64,000 nucleotides of DNA from CAZZKG01 sp964654825 (lineage in GTDB: Bacteria; Gemmatimonadota; CAZMKB01). Position numbers and translations under genes: made by a program. The notes beneath the pieces were generated by a model. That model ran no database searches and was not told the DNA's origin. It worked only from the letters and a program-made list of their open reading frames with translations. The stretch covers positions 1 through 64,000 of the forward strand of contig CAZZKG010000010.1 in assembly GCA_964654825.1 (NCBI GenBank). Direction: 5' to 3'. Below are positions 42,477 to 52,719 of this stretch, one piece after another (the first letter of the stretch is position 1; every line of letters begins with the position of its first letter).

Positions 42477-44561
42477 ATGACGAGAACAGTAAAAATCGAT
42501 CGGGTTCGCAATATCGGTATCATGGCACACATTGACGCGGGGAAGACCACTGTCACCGAGCGGATCCTCTTCTTCACCGGCAAGAGTCACAAGATGGGTG
42601 AGGTTCATGATGGTGAGGCAATCATGGACTGGATGGCCCAGGAGCAGGAGAGGGGTATCACTATCACCTCTGCCGCGACAACAACGTACTGGCGTGATTA
42701 CCGCATCAACATCATAGACACTCCCGGTCACGTTGATTTCACTGCCGAGGTGGAGCGTTCGCTCCGCGTACTCGACGGGACCGTTATGCTCTTCTGCGCC
42801 GTAGGAGGTGTTCAGCCCCAGGCGCGGAGTGTCTGGCGTCAGGCGGAAAAGTATCGTGTCCCCCGCATCGCCTTTGTAAACAAGATGGACAGGGCCGGCG
42901 CCGACTTCGATGCGGTGGTGAGAGAGATCCGCGAAGAACTCGGAGCGAACAGCGTCCCCGTTACCATACCCATCGGCAGGGAGGCCGAATTCAAGGGGAT
43001 AATCGATCTCGTTGACATGAAAGCCGTCTATTACCCCCAGACATCTGAAGGCATATTGATCAAGGAAGAATCCATTCCCGACGAACTTCTGGAACAGGCT
43101 CAGAATGCCCGCGCATACATGGTAGAAAAGGTGAGCGAGGTCGACAATCATCTCATGGAGAAATACATAAACGAAGAAGCGCCTGAACGGGACGAGCTGG
43201 TCCAGGCCATCAGAAAAGCCACTGTTGAAATGAAACTGACGCCCGTACTCTGCGGTGCTGCTTTCAAGAACAAGGTTGTGCGTCGCCTCCTCGATGCAAT
43301 CGTGGACTACCTCCCTTCCCCGTTTGATCTGCCTCCCGTGATCGGGGCTACCGATAAAGAAAAGGGCGAGGGGATCCGCCAGCCTTCCGACGATCCTCCA
43401 CTCGCCGCAATCGCCTTCAAGGTTCAGACGGACTCCCACCTCGGGAAGATCACCTACATCCGGATATACTCGGGAGTCCTCAAGGAGGGAGAGTTTGTGT
43501 ACAACTCCATAAGGGAAAAGAAGCAGCGAGTGGGCCTCCTGTTCGAGATGCATGCGAACAAGCGGGAACGCATCAAAACACTTCACGCCGGTGATGTGGG
43601 TGCTGTCGTCGGTCTGGCGGATACCTACACGGGTGACACCATCTGCAGTGAAGATGATCCGATTGTACTCGAGGCCATCGATTTTCCGGCTCCGGTGATA
43701 GGCGTTGCGGTCGCTGCAGAGAGCAGGGAGCAGAATGACAGGCTGGCAAAAGCCCTCTCACGCCTGTCGGAGGAGGACCCGACCTTCACCGTGACCCATG
43801 ATGATGAGACGAAAGAGGTGATCATCTCTGGAATGGGTGAACTTCACCTCGAGATCATAATCGATCGTCTCATGAGGGAGTTTAATGTTAAAGTCCAGTC
43901 CGGAAAGCCGCAGGTTGCCTACCGTGAGACTATAATCGGAAGTGTGGATCACGAATACAAACACGTTAAACAAACCGGCGGCCACGGTCAGTACGCTCAC
44001 GTGTGCATGGAAGTGGAACCCGGGGAGCCCGGCTCGGGCCTCCAGTTTGTCAACAAGGTGGTAGGAGGGCGTATCCCGGCCGAGTATGTTCCTGCCATCA
44101 AGCGTGGTATAATTAGTGCCATGCTCAGAGGCCCTCTCGCAGAATTCCCCATGGTTGATGTGCAGGTGGTTGTATACGACGGTTCAGCCCACGACGTGGA
44201 TTCTTCCGAGGCAGCCTTCCGAACCTGTGGGAAAACCTGCTTCCGTGAGGCATGCCTGAAGGCAGGAATAGAGCTCATCGAACCGGTTATGGTCGTGGAG
44301 GTGGTAAGTCCGGCGGATTACATCGGGACTGTCACTGCCAGTCTCTGTGGGAAGCGGGGAAAGATCATCGGAATGGATACCAAGGGGACAACCACGGTCC
44401 TCAGGGCAAGTGTGCCCTTGGAGGAGATGTTTGGATACGCGTCGGAGGTGCGTACAATCACCAGCGGTATGGGAGAGTTTTCGATGCAATTCGACAAATA
44501 CGAAGCTGTTCCCCACAGTATCGCTGAAAAGATCGTCAAGGAGCGGTCTGAGAAAAAATGA
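42477..44561 (+). CDS. fusA: Elongation factor G
   Basis: 694 residues from ATG 42477 (GAGGAGAG seven or more bases upstream). GTPase motifs: AHIDAGKTT (G1), RGITITSAATT (switch I), DTPGHVDFT (G3), NKMDRAGAD (G4). Domains II-V complete to the end. It drives translocation of the ribosome. The gene stands alone, away from rpsL/rpsG/tuf, so it may be a second EF-G copy; the window cannot tell. Palindrome copy 3 follows the stop by about 10 bases. Confidence 0.96.
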   Translation: MTRTVKIDRVRNIGIMAHIDAGKTTVTERILFFTGKSHKMGEVHDGEAIMDWMAQEQERGITITSAATTTYWRDYRINIIDTPGHVDFTAEVERSLRVLDGTVMLFCAVGGVQPQARSVWRQAEKYRVPRIAFVNKMDRAGADFDAVVREIREELGANSVPVTIPIGREAEFKGIIDLVDMKAVYYPQTSEGILIKEESIPDELLEQAQNARAYMVEKVSEVDNHLMEKYINEEAPERDELVQAIRKATVEMKLTPVLCGAAFKNKVVRRLLDAIVDYLPSPFDLPPVIGATDKEKGEGIRQPSDDPPLAAIAFKVQTDSHLGKITYIRIYSGVLKEGEFVYNSIREKKQRVGLLFEMHANKRERIKTLHAGDVGAVVGLADTYTGDTICSEDDPIVLEAIDFPAPVIGVAVAAESREQNDRLAKALSRLSEEDPTFTVTHDDETKEVIISGMGELHLEIIIDRLMREFNVKVQSGKPQVAYRETIIGSVDHEYKHVKQTGGHGQYAHVCMEVEPGEPGSGLQFVNKVVGGRIPAEYVPAIKRGIISAMLRGPLAEFPMVDVQVVVYDGSAHDVDSSEAAFRTCGKTCFREACLKAGIELIEPVMVVEVVSPADYIGTVTASLCGKRGKIIGMDTKGTTTVLRASVPLEEMFGYASEVRTITSGMGEFSMQFDKYEAVPHSIAEKIVKERSEKK

Positions 44562-44571
44562 TTGACCCTAG

Positions 44572-44645
44572 TATAAATAGGGACAGTCACCATTTTTTTG
44601 TTCAAATAATGGTGACTGTCCCTATTTAAGGAGCAACGAAGCCAG
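44572..44645. repeat. Palindromic repeat, GGGACAGTCACC family, copy 3
   Basis: 20-base perfect arms AAATAGGGACAGTCACCATT (44575-44594) and its complement (44608-44627), with GAGCAACGAAGCCAG to the right as in copy 2. Lies between the stops of fusA and the convergent secreted protein gene. Confidence 0.92.
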
Positions 44646-44668
44646 TATTACAGTTCCGATGCAGGATT

Positions 44669-47590
44669 CTATTTGACAAGCATCATCTTCTTCGTAGTGA
44701 CAAAACTGCCTGCCTCGAGACGATAGAGGTAGACTCCAGATCCGACACTCGACCCTCCGTCGTTTTTACCGTCCCAGGTTATCGAGTGATATCCAGTACC
44801 GAGATCTCCATCGAACAGCATCCGGATGAGTTGACCTTTCAGATTGTAGATCGTCAACCGCGTCCTGACTACATCATCTCCCGACATTCCCTCTTCCTCG
44901 GGAATCGCGATGGTTATCGTTGTCTGTGGATTGAAGGGATTCGGATAGTTCTGAGAGAGTGAAAAAGCTTTCGGTGATGGCCCGGTCGTTTCATTTCCAC
45001 CACCTATTCCGCTGGGATTGTACTCGTATTCCCCCGTGGTACCTGCGGCAACGACGTTGGGTGGGGTTGCTCTGTCACGAACACCGTTGATGGTGACCGT
45101 GTAAGTTACTCCGGATGAATGGCTGTCGGTTGTAAGGTGCACCATGGTCAGGCTCGAATCCAGCTTAGCGGAAATGATCGAGATACCGTTGTCGATGCTG
45201 TAGTTCGACGTTAATTCTGCTGACGTTTCCTCGACGGGCTCGGTGAACGATATCACCAGGTCGATCGAAGTGCTCAGGTAGAGCGTGTCGAGAGCCGGAG
45301 CGGTGACGTCCGTGGATAATGCGAACGTCGAATCGCTCTGGTCGCTGGCTTCTCCACCGATTACATCAAGAATCTTTACTTTCGCGAGCAGGCTCGGGGT
45401 GGGTGGTGTGGTCCAGGTGTAACTCCCGGTATTGGGATAGGACATTTCGATCACATCCCATACACCACCATCATCGAGACTGTACTGCAGCTGCACAGAG
45501 TCGATAGCGCCCGTGGACTGCCAGGTAATGAGAGCTTCCGCGCCTGCGAGGAAAACCTCACCGCCGTTTGGACCCAGGAGGGTTAGATTGGCGGATGGAG
45601 CCTCGCTGACGATCGAAAAAAAGGAATCACTGATGTCGAGTGGATCTCTCGTGTCGGCTTCCTGGACTCTGATGAGACAGCTGTCAGACTGAGCGTCAGG
45701 AATGGTCCAGCTTCGTTCATGATCATTCGCGGTACGATTCGTGATGCTGATCCAGGAAGTGCCATTGTCGGTAGAGTAATGGATCGCCACATCACTGACA
45801 GAACCGGTGTGGTCCCATGTTATTGCATACGAGCTCCCCACCTCGAGAATTTCTCCACCGTTTGGTGTCAGAACCGTCAGGGTTTTCGGGGGGGGAGTTC
45901 CGCTTCCGATGGTGAACACAGCGTTACTCACATCCTCGGGATCCTGGTCGGCCCAGTCCATGATCTTCACCATGCAACTGTCCGATGGTGTATTCGGGAC
46001 GGTCCAGGACCGTGCACCATCGTTTGCCGTTCTCGATGTCACCATGATCCACGTCCGGCCTGCGTCGGTCGAGTATTCTATCCGGACGTATGTAAAGTTC
46101 ATTGACGATTCCCAGGTGATGGTCTTCTGGGTACCCACCTGCCACCACTCTCCTCCGTCCGGTGATGAGACCTGGATTGACTCCTCCCCCTGGGGTACAT
46201 CCGTAATCGTGAAATTGGCATCACTCGTGTCGGTCGGGTCCCCGTCCGATGTGTCCTGCACCCTCACCCGGCACAGATCAGATGGAGAGTTCGGGATGAT
46301 CCAGGAATAGTACCCCTGGTTCGGAATTCCGAGAGCCAGATCGGTCCAGCTGTTTCCTCCGTCGATCGAATATGCGACATCTACTTCATCAACCAACCCG
46401 GTAGTGTTCCACACGATGTTATGCGTCGATCCTACCTGCCAGAGTTCGCTTCCGTTGGGGGAGGATACCGTGATCGTAGTGTCCGGTGGTGGTGGACCAC
46501 CGCCGGCCGTGATCCCCACATAGTAGGCCATAGTACCGTTCCGGTATACCAGGTTAGCTCTGTCAGTGCCGCCGATGACGTCCGCCTGGTACGATCCCGC
46601 GACATAAGTCTGTGGAGTGTCCCACCCGCTGCCGATATCGACCGAATAATTGTCATCCCAGAAAATGTATTTGGCACCGGCGTCATCAATGGCGATCACA
46701 GGATCAGTTCCGGTTCCGACAATTGCCACCTCCGAAAATTCTCCACCGAGCCACTCGAGGTAGCCGACATCCGTGGCCTCCGGGAAGGAGATGTGGGGAT
46801 AATTTGACGGGTCGACCGCCACATGGGGATCTTCACCTGCGCTCGGTACGGTGTAGGTTGCGGAAATGACCGGCTGGAAGGAACCTGCCACCCATTTCCT
46901 GTACATTACCTCGTAACTGGTCTGCGGGCCTGTTTTCTGCCGCCAGACAACGTGAAGAGCGTCATCAGCGCCCAGGGTGAGATGACAGCGCTTGGAGGTC
47001 ATGGTCCCCTCCGATACCTGAGTCTCCGGACCCCAGGACCCGTTGCTCCACAGTTGATGAAATATCTTGCCGCGGCCGTTCGAAAGATCTGTTCTCCTCC
47101 ATATGACATGTCTTTTCCCGTCGCTCGCCACGGCAACCCTGACGTCCCGGTTGTTCCACAGGGCGGGATCGGGGTTGTCGACGATGAGCTCGGGTGTACC
47201 CCAGCTCCCTCCATCTCTGTTGATGTAATAGATAAGGCCCCCGTTATCTCCCCACACGATGTGAGGGACGTCGTTGGAGTCCGCCCAGATATCTGGAGCG
47301 GATTTTTGTACGATGCCGGCACCTCCCATCGGGACAGTTTCCGTAGCCTGCCAGGTTGTCCCGTTGAAGTACCGGTAATAGATGGTCGTAGTGGTCATCC
47401 ATGCTACGTGCACATGGTCACCGGGACCGACGGCGACATCGGGGTACATACCTTCTCCAAGAAGGAAAGGCGGATCCGACATCCATGCCGCCCTCGCAGA
47501 GAAAGGAGCAGAGAGGATCATGAAGAGTGAAATAATACAGAGTGCCGTTGTGCGAACCTTCTTCCGGCGGTCATTCGAGTTCCTGCGCAT
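44669..47590 (-). CDS. Large secreted protein with sialidase-like and Kre9/KNH-like repeats and C-terminal sorting domain
   Basis: 973 residues from ATG 47590 (AAGGG seven bases upstream); a further upstream ATG has no ribosome site. Signal segment RTTALCIISLFMILSAPFSARA. Residues about 35-360 hold beta-propeller-like repeats (HVHVAWMTTTTIYYRYF, HIVWGDNGGLIYYIN). Then five repeats with SPNGGE-W-VG-ITW, the Kre9/KNH-like fold, and a domain containing AELTSNYSIDNGISII. The C-terminal 80 residues have NYPNPFNPQTTI, VYLYRLEAG and KKMMLVK, the T9SS/FlgD-type sorting tail. Paralogue of the gene at 47998. Confidence 0.88.
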   Translation of the reverse strand: MRRNSNDRRKKVRTTALCIISLFMILSAPFSARAAWMSDPPFLLGEGMYPDVAVGPGDHVHVAWMTTTTIYYRYFNGTTWQATETVPMGGAGIVQKSAPDIWADSNDVPHIVWGDNGGLIYYINRDGGSWGTPELIVDNPDPALWNNRDVRVAVASDGKRHVIWRRTDLSNGRGKIFHQLWSNGSWGPETQVSEGTMTSKRCHLTLGADDALHVVWRQKTGPQTSYEVMYRKWVAGSFQPVISATYTVPSAGEDPHVAVDPSNYPHISFPEATDVGYLEWLGGEFSEVAIVGTGTDPVIAIDDAGAKYIFWDDNYSVDIGSGWDTPQTYVAGSYQADVIGGTDRANLVYRNGTMAYYVGITAGGGPPPPDTTITVSSPNGSELWQVGSTHNIVWNTTGLVDEVDVAYSIDGGNSWTDLALGIPNQGYYSWIIPNSPSDLCRVRVQDTSDGDPTDTSDANFTITDVPQGEESIQVSSPDGGEWWQVGTQKTITWESSMNFTYVRIEYSTDAGRTWIMVTSRTANDGARSWTVPNTPSDSCMVKIMDWADQDPEDVSNAVFTIGSGTPPPKTLTVLTPNGGEILEVGSSYAITWDHTGSVSDVAIHYSTDNGTSWISITNRTANDHERSWTIPDAQSDSCLIRVQEADTRDPLDISDSFFSIVSEAPSANLTLLGPNGGEVFLAGAEALITWQSTGAIDSVQLQYSLDDGGVWDVIEMSYPNTGSYTWTTPPTPSLLAKVKILDVIGGEASDQSDSTFALSTDVTAPALDTLYLSTSIDLVISFTEPVEETSAELTSNYSIDNGISIISAKLDSSLTMVHLTTDSHSSGVTYTVTINGVRDRATPPNVVAAGTTGEYEYNPSGIGGGNETTGPSPKAFSLSQNYPNPFNPQTTITIAIPEEEGMSGDDVVRTRLTIYNLKGQLIRMLFDGDLGTGYHSITWDGKNDGGSSVGSGVYLYRLEAGSFVTTKKMMLVK

Positions 47591-47940
47591 GGTTATACCC
47601 TTCCTCCTGAGCATCAGGTCTTTCGGTGTTTTGCCGAGATCCTTTGGTTTTTACCGCAGCAAGTCTTCCTACCCATGAAAGAGCAAGAAGCGTGCCTGTC
47701 GTACATAAAAGGGCGCACATTTCGGCTCGTGAATCCTCATGTAATTACTCTATGCACACATTGTACAGGATCGCCGGGAAATGGCATGTGAGGTAATTGT
47801 ATGGAAAAACACTCGTCCCTGCAAGGGGGATGGATTACAGGAAAATGACTCATCCCTACACTGACGTCCCGGTTGGTTTTCGCTGCTCGACTGTTAACGT
47901 CGGTATTGGAACCACACATTATGCCGGGTCATCATAAAGA
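47591..47940. other. Gap upstream of the 47590 gene; no gene seen
   Basis: About 350 bases with no convincing open frame, RNA or repeat. It must hold the promoter of the minus-strand gene, but no clear -35/-10 pair could be picked. Confidence 0.5.
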
Positions 47941-47968
47941 AAGCCGGGTACGTCACCGTACCCGGCTT
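47941..47968 (-). terminator. Hairpin terminator of the 47998 gene
   Basis: A perfect 12 bp stem AAGCCGGGTACG / CGTACCCGGCTT with a 4-base loop. On the minus strand it is followed by TTCTTT, 30 bases past the stop. Confidence 0.75.
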
Positions 47969-47997
47969 GCGTTCTGGTGAAGAGGTATTCCGGTCAG

Positions 47998-50904
47998 TTA
48001 GCGCGAAAGTACCATCTTCATGACTTCGAAATGTGATCCTGCCCTTATGGAGAGCAGATATATACCCGAATTGATCGATTCCCCTGCATCGTTTTTCCCG
48101 TCCCAGTGGACCCGGTACTGACCGGCCGGGAGACTCTCATCGAGAAGTACTTTCACGAGCCTGCCTCGCACGTCGTAGATGCTCAACATCGTCCTGACAT
48201 CGGAAGCGTTTTCCTCCGGGATGTCGAACCGGATGTCAGTGCTCGGGTTAAACGGGTTGGGATAGTTCTGCCACAGGTTGAATGTCGTCGGTACGTCCGA
48301 TCCGGTGAGGTTAAGAATCCCGCCGTTGGCAAGAATGGTGAAATCGGCATCGGATGCGTCGTTGATCCTCCGATTTCCGTACTCCTGAGCCTTGATCCTG
48401 CAGTTGTCAGACGGAATGTCGTCAACTGCCCAGCTGTAAGAGCCGTCGTTGGGAGTCCTCCCTCTAAGGAGTGTCCATGTAGTACCCGAATCGGTCGACC
48501 ACCACAGTCTCACTTCCTCAATGTTGTTGGACGCGTTCCAGGTGATGGTCTCACTCGACCCGACTGTCCACGTTTCGCCTCCGTTGGGGCTCAAGACGGT
48601 GATCCACCTGTCTCCGCCGCCGCTGGAACCGATGGTGAAGTCGGTGTTGCTCATGTCCTCTATCGCCGGATCGTCTTTGCTCTGTACCCGAACCCTGCAG
48701 TTGCCGGATGGCGTGTCAGGGACGGTCCAGTCCCTGTTCCCGTCATTACCCGTATTCGATTTGATCTTGATCCACGTCTGGCCGGAGTTGGTCGAGTAAT
48801 CGATCCTGACGTAAGGAAAATCTCCTGACGAATCCCAGGTGATGAGCTGCGCCGAACCCGGTTCCCACGCCTCACCACCGTTGGGGCTCGTCACCGTGAT
48901 CCACTGACCGCCGCCACCAGAACCGATGGTGAAATCGGCATCACTCATGTCCTCTATCGCAGGGTCGTCTTTGCTCTGTACCCGAACCCTGCAGTTGCTG
49001 GAAGGCGTGTCGGGGACGGTCCAGTCCCTGTTCCCGTCATTACCTGTCTTCGATTTGATCTTGATCCACGTCTGGCCCGAGTTGGTCGAGTAATCGATCC
49101 TGACGTAAGGAAAATCTCCCGACGAATTCCAGGTGATGAGCCGCGCCGAACCTGGTTCCCACGATTCGCCTCCGTTGGGACTCGTCACCGTGATCCACTG
49201 ACTGCCGCCGCCACTGGTGCTGATCGTGAAGTCAGTGTTGGAATCATCTTTTACACCCGAATTGTTTGCATCGAGCACCCGCACCCGGCAGTTGTTCGAT
49301 GGAGTGTTGGGGATCGTCCAGGAGTATGAGCCGTCGTTGGTGGTGCTCTCGATAATGGTGGTCCAGCTCGATCCGCTGTTGGTCGAGTAGCGGATCCTGA
49401 CGTTGTTTATCCCGCTGCTCGAATCCCAGGTGATGTTGTGACTGCTGTCGACCTGCCAGTCCTCTCCACCGTTGGGGTCGGTGACCGTGATCCACGGTTC
49501 GCCTCCTCCTGAGCCGATGGTGAAGTCAGAATCGGAGTCGTCCTTGATGGAAGTGTCGCCCACTTTGATCACCCTGGCCCGGCAGTTGTTCGATGGAGTG
49601 TCGGGGATCGTCCAGGAGTAAGAGCCATCGTTGGCTGTGTTATCGATAATAGTGATCCAGTTCGACCCGCTGTCCGTCGAATAGCGGAGTTTGACGTTGT
49701 CTATCCCGCTGCTCGAGCTCCAGGTGATGTTGTGGCTGCTGCCTACCTGCCAGCTCTCTCCGCCATTGGGGCTGTTGACGGTAATCCAGTCCTGGGGAGG
49801 ACCTCCGCCCTCTGCCGAGATCGCAGCGTACCACACGGTGAGACCAAGCTGGTACACGGTGTGAGCATACTGCCCGTCGCCCATCGCGTCGGGAGCGTGG
49901 GTGCCGGAGTGGAACGTCTGCGCCCCGGCCCACCCCGAACCGTCGTTGTAACGGTACTGACCATCCCATATCACGTAGATGGTGCCGTTGTCATCGATGG
50001 CGATGGCCGGATCCTCGCCTTCACCGAGGATGGTGGGATCCGTCCAATTGCTGCCAGTCTTATTGACATATGCGATAGCAGTCCCTTCCGGGAAGGCGAT
50101 ATGGGGTTTGTTGTTGGGATCGAGAACGATGTGAGGATCTTCGCCGCATCGTTCAGCGGTATATGTTGCGAACTCAACGCTGCCCCAGGAACCGTTGGTC
50201 CATTTGCGGTACATGGCTTCGTAGGCGTTGCCGGGGCCGCCCCGTTGTCTCCAGACGACATGGAGCACATTATTGGTACCCAGTGCGATGTGGGGCCGCT
50301 TCGCCGTCCCTGAGCCGGTGGAGATCTTCGTGGCCCCGCCCCAGCTGCCGTTTTCGTACTTTTTATACCATATGGTGCCTTTTCCGTTGTTAAGGTCATT
50401 CTGCCGCCAGATGAGGTGACGGATCCCGTTGGATGCGACAACGATGTGAGGGTCTCGCATAAAATAGTCGTTGGGATTCGAATTCGGAACGACGGTCTGT
50501 CTGTTACTCCAGCTTCCGCCGGTCTTGTTCATGTAATAAATGTTCCCGTCATTATCCCCCCAGACGATATGGGGTTTTCCGTTGGAGTCGGCGCAGATTC
50601 CAGGGGGTGCCGAGGAGTTCACGCTGACATTGCCGATGGGAACCGTCTCGATCGACTGCCAGGAAGAGCCGTTGTAGTAACGATAGCGGACATTGTTCTG
50701 GTACTTCCAGGCAACGTGGAGCTTTCCGTTCTCCTCTGCGAATATGTCGGGTTTCGAACCGTCACCGAACTGCGTTGAAGTCGGGGAAACTCCCGGTGTT
50801 GAAGGAAGCGGTGTTGCCTCCAGCAGTCTGATTGTCGTTTGCGTGAAAGAAAGAGTAACGAAAAGAACCAGAGACACCCTACCGATCAAAGAGAGAGCTT
50901 TCAT
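47998..50904 (-). CDS. Large secreted protein with sialidase-like and Kre9/KNH-like repeats, sorting domain
   Basis: 968 residues from ATG 50904 (GGAAGG six bases upstream). Signal MKALSLIGRVSLVLFVTLSF. Propeller-like repeats to about residue 360 (HVAWKYQNNVRYRYYNGSSW, HIVWGDNDGNIYYMNKTG). Then six Kre9/KNH-like repeats of about 98 residues separated by Gly-Ser linkers. Two of these (coding 48604-49191) are almost identical to each other, a recent duplication. C-terminal sorting tail NYPNPFNPSTDIRFDIPEE, ending KMVLSR. Paralogous with the 44669 gene. Likely exported to the cell surface; ligand unknown. Confidence 0.88.
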   Translation of the reverse strand: MKALSLIGRVSLVLFVTLSFTQTTIRLLEATPLPSTPGVSPTSTQFGDGSKPDIFAEENGKLHVAWKYQNNVRYRYYNGSSWQSIETVPIGNVSVNSSAPPGICADSNGKPHIVWGDNDGNIYYMNKTGGSWSNRQTVVPNSNPNDYFMRDPHIVVASNGIRHLIWRQNDLNNGKGTIWYKKYENGSWGGATKISTGSGTAKRPHIALGTNNVLHVVWRQRGGPGNAYEAMYRKWTNGSWGSVEFATYTAERCGEDPHIVLDPNNKPHIAFPEGTAIAYVNKTGSNWTDPTILGEGEDPAIAIDDNGTIYVIWDGQYRYNDGSGWAGAQTFHSGTHAPDAMGDGQYAHTVYQLGLTVWYAAISAEGGGPPQDWITVNSPNGGESWQVGSSHNITWSSSSGIDNVKLRYSTDSGSNWITIIDNTANDGSYSWTIPDTPSNNCRARVIKVGDTSIKDDSDSDFTIGSGGGEPWITVTDPNGGEDWQVDSSHNITWDSSSGINNVRIRYSTNSGSSWTTIIESTTNDGSYSWTIPNTPSNNCRVRVLDANNSGVKDDSNTDFTISTSGGGSQWITVTSPNGGESWEPGSARLITWNSSGDFPYVRIDYSTNSGQTWIKIKSKTGNDGNRDWTVPDTPSSNCRVRVQSKDDPAIEDMSDADFTIGSGGGGQWITVTSPNGGEAWEPGSAQLITWDSSGDFPYVRIDYSTNSGQTWIKIKSNTGNDGNRDWTVPDTPSGNCRVRVQSKDDPAIEDMSNTDFTIGSSGGGDRWITVLSPNGGETWTVGSSETITWNASNNIEEVRLWWSTDSGTTWTLLRGRTPNDGSYSWAVDDIPSDNCRIKAQEYGNRRINDASDADFTILANGGILNLTGSDVPTTFNLWQNYPNPFNPSTDIRFDIPEENASDVRTMLSIYDVRGRLVKVLLDESLPAGQYRVHWDGKNDAGESINSGIYLLSIRAGSHFEVMKMVLSR
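48604..49191 (-). repeat. Tandem duplication of a 294 bp (98 codon) domain
   Basis: The words TCGTCTTTGCTCTG at 48671 and 48965 are 294 bases apart, and nearly every codon matches between the units (WITVTSPNGGE to DFTIGS). Neighbouring repeats are much more divergent. Confidence 0.8.
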
Positions 50905-51196
50905 ATGACACCTTCCTGGCCTTAAATGTGAAAGAATTCTTCCCGTCGTGTCTTCAATTGTTGAGATTTTTACCACCCTCGTAAATTTAGGGCAATATAT
51001 ATACCAAATACCCGGAATGCAAGCAGTTTATTACATATTCGGGATATTATTACACAACAGCGACTTACGTGGAATCATCCTTTTCAAAATCTCCCGGTTT
51101 CCGGGGAGAGACCGCCGGGAAACGACGAAAAGTCAACACTGTTGTCAAAAAGAGGATTTTATCAAATTGATGGGACTTTCCTTCTATATCGGGGGG

Positions 51197-52513
51197 CTAT
51201 TTCGTGGTTTGTGATGGCCGGTTGATAATATAGATGACTCCGGGGCTTTCCCCCTGGCCCGCTTCGACAGGAGAAGCAGTGAGATCCATCACCCAGGTAC
51301 TGCCATCCCGGGCCCTGAGAGAGACCCGCTCCATCCTCCACGGATCGGGATCACGGGAACCGGAGACGACCGCTTCCCGGAGATCACTCCCGATGCCGAG
51401 CACGGTCACCTCCTTCCCGATAATGTCTGCTTTCTCGTAGCCGAGGAGGTCACACGCACATTTGTTCCACGAGACGATAAGATCATCACCATCGGTGGCG
51501 AAGATTGCCTCGCCGGTACTCTTGAGAAGGGTTCCGACCAGGGATCTCAGTTTGGCGCAGTCATCGTAGAGTTTCGTGAGCATCAGGGCATGCGAGAACT
51601 GGATGGCGAATGTCTTCACGGCAGCCAGGTCGGATCTGGAGAGTATCTCGGAAGACATCATGAACGAGCCAATCGTCTCGCGGTTCACTATCAAGGGGGC
51701 GACGATGATTTTTTTCAGTCCGAGAAGTTCGATGATCTTTCCGATGTTCTTCTTATACGAAGGATCAGTCAATCTCGATTTGAGATACTTGTAGGGATCA
51801 TCGAAGTAAACCGCTTTTCTGGTTTTGAGAACCCGTTTCATTGCCGGCCACTGATCGAGAGAAAATTCCGAGTCCGCCCACTGGGTGCCGTAAAGACTAT
51901 TCGCTTTTTTGGTCTTTCTGGTGGGGAAATTCGAATAGGCGATCTTCCCGGTGTTTTCATCCGTTTTAATCAGGATGGCTGCATGGATACCATGTTTTTT
52001 GAGCTTGTCACCAACGATCCTGAGTACGTTACCACTCATGAGGTTGTTCTGCATTGCCGCGCCGACGGAGTTGAGTATGTCTATTATCCTCCTCGCCCTG
52101 AAAATCGGGGTGATGTTTCTGCTGCTGACCTGCACGTGTGACACTTTCCCCTGTGAATTGAATAGCGGGACGACGGAACTGAGGTAGAACTCTTCATCAT
52201 TCGTGACCGCATGCCGGTGCGAGGTCGCAATGTTGTCACTTATTTTTCCTTCCATCACCGCCTTCTCGAAAGCATCGAGCAGGAGCTGGAGGCTCTCGAT
52301 GTCCATGACCGGCCAGATGGACGAGAAACCGTGCTCCAGGATCTTCTCTTTCTTCACACCGGAGAAGTCACTGTTGATGTACGTGACACGCTTCTGATTT
52401 CTCTCGACAATCCACGCGATGTTTGCCGAATTTTCGATGATCGTTCGGAAGAATCCTTCCGGAAGGGTATCGTGACTGGCCTGAGATTTTTTTTTACTGT
52501 CGTCCATTTGCAT
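51197..52513 (-). CDS. PAS-GAF-PAS sensory protein without an output domain
   Basis: 438 residues. PAS 1 about 18-140 (FFRTIIENSANIAWIVE, HVQVSSRNIT), GAF about 145-315 (VLRIVGDKLKKHGIHAAILI, IVAPLIVNRETIGSFMM), PAS 2 about 320-430 (STGEAIFATDGDDLIVSWNK, VMDLTASPVEAGQG). No kinase, GGDEF, HD-GYP or helix-turn-helix domain is attached and the gene is alone. It may sense a ligand and act by protein contact. Soluble; no membrane segment. Confidence 0.82.
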   Translation of the reverse strand: MQMDDSKKKSQASHDTLPEGFFRTIIENSANIAWIVERNQKRVTYINSDFSGVKKEKILEHGFSSIWPVMDIESLQLLLDAFEKAVMEGKISDNIATSHRHAVTNDEEFYLSSVVPLFNSQGKVSHVQVSSRNITPIFRARRIIDILNSVGAAMQNNLMSGNVLRIVGDKLKKHGIHAAILIKTDENTGKIAYSNFPTRKTKKANSLYGTQWADSEFSLDQWPAMKRVLKTRKAVYFDDPYKYLKSRLTDPSYKKNIGKIIELLGLKKIIVAPLIVNRETIGSFMMSSEILSRSDLAAVKTFAIQFSHALMLTKLYDDCAKLRSLVGTLLKSTGEAIFATDGDDLIVSWNKCACDLLGYEKADIIGKEVTVLGIGSDLREAVVSGSRDPDPWRMERVSLRARDGSTWVMDLTASPVEAGQGESPGVIYIINRPSQTTK

Positions 52514-52719
52514 AGTTGGCCCGAGGACCTGCTCCCGGGTGAACAGTGCTCAGCACCCCGGGTGCAGCTGCCGGGAAACGTACGTGATAAGTGCATCGAA
52601 CGAAAAATTACAACATAATATATTATGGATGCGGTATGTTCTGTCAAGTCACTCCTGGTGTCCTGCCCCGGCAATTCATCACCAATTCAGGAGGATCTCG
52701 AGTTTCCTGGTTGCGTTGC

